Shown: piece by piece, positions 50,565 to 52,605 of the stretch | How the letters are laid out: each line of letters starts with the position of its first letter | Position numbering within the stretch: position 1 is the stretch's first letter | NCBI GenBank assembly: GCA_903921785.1 | Contig: CAIXRH010000249.1 | Span: 1 to 52,605 of the forward strand | Length of the DNA stretch: 52,605 bases | Source: an uncultured Pseudomonadota bacterium | Lineage (GTDB): Bacteria; Myxococcota_A; UBA796; SXON01 | Direction: 5' to 3' | Program-made: the position numbers and the translations under genes | Notes under the pieces: model-generated | The model's input: the letters and a program-made list of their open reading frames with translations, nothing else | The model's database searches: none | What the model was told of the DNA's origin: nothing

Positions 50565-52220
50565 ATGCCCTCCTCCCGGCCCGCCTTCGCCCTGGCCGAG
50601 GCCCTGGTCGATCAGGTGGCGGCCGACTCCCCGTGCCTCGCCACCTTCATGGGCGTGTCCGGTCACGACGACCGGTGGGACGACTTCAGCCCCGCCGGCG
50701 TCGAAGCCCGCGCCGCGACCTGGCGGCGCGCCCTCGCCGAGCTTGGGGCCCTGCCCCCGACGGACGACGTCTGGGAGCAGCTCGCCCGCGACGTGATCGG
50801 CGACCACGCCACCGGCGAGCTCGACGTGGTGGAGAGCGGCGACCACCTGCTCGACCTCAACAGCCTCGTGTCGCCCTTCCAGCTCCCCCGGCTGGTGCTC
50901 GACTCCATGCCGGTGGACAGTGCGGACGATCGGGAGCGGGTCCGTCGCCGCTTGCTCGCCCTCCCGGAGGCGCTCGAAGGCTACCGGGCGCTCCTCGCCG
51001 AAGGGCTGGCGCAGCAGCGGGTGGTGGGACGGCGTCAGGTCGAGGCGGTGCTGGAGCAGGGCGCCGGGCTCGGCGGTGCTGACGCCACGTTCGGGCGCCT
51101 CGCCGCGCGCTGTGCGGAAGCCGAGCCCGATCGAGCTGCATCATTTCATGAGGCCGCGGCTGAATCGACCCGTGCGTACGCGGAGCTCTGTCGATGGTTA
51201 TCGACGGATTACATGCCTCACGCCGGCCCCGATCCGGTGGGCCGCGAACGATACACTCGGGCGGCTCGCCGCCACCTGGGCATGGACCTCGATGTGGAGG
51301 ACGCCTATGCCTGGGGGTGGGCGGAGGTGGGTCGGCTGGAGCGAGAGATGGCGGCCCTGGCTGGATCGATCCTCCCCGGCACCACCACGCGAGAAGCCCT
51401 CGACCACCTGCAGACAGACCCGCAGTTCCGCGACCCCACGGCCGCGGCGTTTCTCGCTCGGATGCGGAGCTGTCAAGAACGGGCGTTGTCCGCGCTGGAC
51501 GGGGTTCACTTCGTGATTCCAGCGGGCGCGAGGGAGCTCCGCGTCGAGCGGGCGCCGGCCGGGGGTCCACCCGGCGCGTACTACGTACAGCCGGGGGAAG
51601 GCTTCAGTCGGCCGGGAACGGTGTGGTACTCGTTGGAGTCGGACACCGACATCCCCTGGTTCGACGAGGTTTCCACCGCGTTCCATGAGGGGTTCCCGGG
51701 TCACCACCTGCAGATCGCGACGGTGGTGGCACAATCGGCGAACCTCAGCCGGTTCCAGCGCACGGTGGGCGGCAACACCGGCTACGCTGAGGGTTGGGCG
51801 CTATACAGTGAAACCCTGATGGGCGAGCTCGGGTTCCTGGAGAGCCCGGCCGAGCGCATGGGGATGTACGTGGGGCAGCTCGCCCGGGCCTGGCGCGTCG
51901 TGGTCGACACTGGCCTTCACCTGGAGCTCCAGATCCCCGACAATACCGGTTTTCACGGCGGGTCGTGGTGGACGCCCGCGCTCGCCGTGGAGGCGATGCA
52001 CCGGCGAGCCGGGCTGAGCGCGAACACGGCGCAGTCGGAGGTGAACCGCTACCTGGGCTGGCCCGGCCAGGCGATCACCTACAAGCTCGGCCAACGGGTG
52101 ATGCTCGACCTCCGCGCGGCGTGGCTGCGTCGCCCCGGCGCGGACCTACGTAGTTTCCATGAGCGGGTGTTGTCGGTCGGCTCGGTGGGTCTGGAGCGGC
52201 TGCGCGCCTGGGTGGGGTGA
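50565..52220 (+). CDS. DUF885-family zinc peptidase
   Basis: The 551-residue protein begins MPSSRPAFALAEALVD, with no signal peptide. It is the DUF885 family (bacterial proteins related to HExxx(G)HH metallopeptidases): conserved SLVSPFQLPRLVLD, PGAYYVQPGEG, and the metal motif HEGFPGHHLQ at 374-383, followed by NTGYAEGWALYSETLM with the likely third ligand Glu and HGGSWWTPALAVEAM. Predicted carboxypeptidase-like activity; substrates are unknown. It is the last recognisable gene in the window. Confidence 0.88.
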   Translation: MPSSRPAFALAEALVDQVAADSPCLATFMGVSGHDDRWDDFSPAGVEARAATWRRALAELGALPPTDDVWEQLARDVIGDHATGELDVVESGDHLLDLNSLVSPFQLPRLVLDSMPVDSADDRERVRRRLLALPEALEGYRALLAEGLAQQRVVGRRQVEAVLEQGAGLGGADATFGRLAARCAEAEPDRAASFHEAAAESTRAYAELCRWLSTDYMPHAGPDPVGRERYTRAARRHLGMDLDVEDAYAWGWAEVGRLEREMAALAGSILPGTTTREALDHLQTDPQFRDPTAAAFLARMRSCQERALSALDGVHFVIPAGARELRVERAPAGGPPGAYYVQPGEGFSRPGTVWYSLESDTDIPWFDEVSTAFHEGFPGHHLQIATVVAQSANLSRFQRTVGGNTGYAEGWALYSETLMGELGFLESPAERMGMYVGQLARAWRVVVDTGLHLELQIPDNTGFHGGSWWTPALAVEAMHRRAGLSANTAQSEVNRYLGWPGQAITYKLGQRVMLDLRAAWLRRPGADLRSFHERVLSVGSVGLERLRAWVG

Positions 52221-52328
52221 GGATCGGTGCCAAGGGGCGGGTGCGGGAGGGCCGGCCAGCCCGTCAGCCAGCGTCGGTGGTCGAGGAGCCGACGGGGGGA
52301 GAATGGCGAGACGGGCGGCACCGGCGCC

Positions 52329-52371
52329 GATACATGTGTCGATACATGTATCAAGCTATGTGTCATGTATC
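52329..52371. promoter_or_regulatory. Cluster of GATACATG/CATGTATC half-sites
   Basis: GATACATGTGTC is followed directly by the perfect 12-bp palindrome GATACATGTATC, then CTATGTGTC and CATGTATC. The A+T content is far above the surroundings. This looks like a multi-site operator for a dimeric regulator; the regulated gene would lie beyond the window or none may exist. Confidence 0.45.
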
Positions 52372-52562
52372 ATACGGTCTGCCCCTGACTTCCGCTCGCC
52401 CGGCGAGGACGCGGCGCCCGGGGAGGCGGGATTCCCGTCGTCGCAAGTCTCGCCGTTGTAGCCGCGGAAACGGTGAGTGTCGGCGCTGGGTCCTCCTACG
52501 CGGCCGGCCGCCGCCATCGACGGGCGGTCGCTCCGCTCCGCCCGCCGCTGGCGACGTCACAC

Positions 52563-52605
52563 GGCTGGCCCACTTTCGGGCTGGCCCACTTTCGGGCTGG
52601 CCCAC
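52563..52605. repeat. 16-bp tandem repeat, at least 2.7 copies
   Basis: The unit GGCTGGCCCACTTTCG occurs at 52563-52578 and 52579-52594, with a partial third copy to the window edge, all identical. It probably continues outside. Similar short repeated ends occur in some transposable elements, such as IS21 types, but no transposase is seen here. Confidence 0.75.

Larger units (their letters stand above)
52221..52605. other. Gene-free right end of the window
   Basis: No convincing gene here: the short ORFs are Arg/Gly/Pro-rich shadows. The stretch holds an AT-rich palindromic cluster (52329-52371) and a tandem repeat running off the edge (52563-52605). Confidence 0.6.

Noticed and set aside
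52363-52605. 80-codon minus-strand ORF at the right edge
   Set aside because: Arg/Pro/Gly-rich, begins in the tandem repeat, no ribosome site; likely non-coding.
52563-52605. CRISPR array
   Set aside because: Units are directly contiguous 16-mers without spacers and no cas genes are present.

Overview
The window is about 52.6 kb of very GC-rich chromosomal DNA from a Gram-negative bacterium, most likely a member of the Myxococcota. Four features point that way: MopE-type DxDCDD metal-binding repeat lipoproteins, Asp/Thr/Gly-rich linkers after lipoprotein cysteines, a MYXO-CTERM-like tail on a secreted metalloprotease, and a membrane-anchored PknB-type kinase. I saw no rRNA, tRNA, CRISPR array, complete insertion sequence or prophage. 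Coding density is high. Neighbouring genes often overlap by an ATGA or GTGA junction.

Layout. 1-3.2 kb: a partial helical exported protein, an outer-membrane barrel and a haem/copper monooxygenase lipoprotein. 3.2-12.9 kb: on the minus strand, an Alg14/Alg13-type glycosyltransferase pair (PssD/PssE) followed by a Ser/Thr kinase; on the plus strand, a MopE-like lipoprotein, a Wzx-type flippase and a clan-A glycosidase lipoprotein. 12.9-14.5 kb: a DUF900-type alpha/beta hydrolase between two 92-bp direct repeats. 14.5-21.5 kb: membrane proteins, a dihaem lipoprotein, a large Ig-domain/barrel protein and a redoxin lipoprotein interrupted by an in-frame TGA that reads best as selenocysteine. 21.6-28.8 kb: a sigma-54 regulator with a small partner, arginine genes (argB, an M20 deacylase, argH), and a RegB/RegA-type redox two-component system. 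28.9-33.5 kb: an exported barrel, a lipin-like phosphatase lipoprotein, a CPA2 cation/proton antiporter and an HTH-EIIA regulator. 33.6-37.1 kb: accA, miaA and a tetrahaem phosphoesterase-like lipoprotein. 37.1-42 kb: an M36-like metalloprotease, a TPR protein, a barrel and a 6PGL-like protein. 42-45.4 kb: a minus-strand operon of sulfatase-fold protein, sugar epimerase-like cupin and acyltransferase. 45.4-52.2 kb: a zinc-finger/histone-fold protein divergent from an ECF sigma factor with a fused ZAS motif, a 51-aa cysteine-rich protein, a PotD/amino-acid-permease pair, small hypothetical genes and a DUF885 peptidase. 52.2-52.6 kb is non-coding, with an AT-rich palindromic cluster and a 16-bp tandem repeat running off the end.

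Themes. Much of the content is cell-envelope and redox biology: several c-type haem lipoproteins, a copper monooxygenase, a redoxin and a RegBA-type redox sensor. The strongest unusual items are the candidate selenoprotein with a SECIS-like hairpin at the expected distance, and the bacterial histone fold joined to a Cys-rich zinc domain. Many exported proteins also share very short signal peptides with no Lys or Arg.

Limits. All calls come from reading the sequence. No database or structure search was run. Repeat identities were counted by hand.
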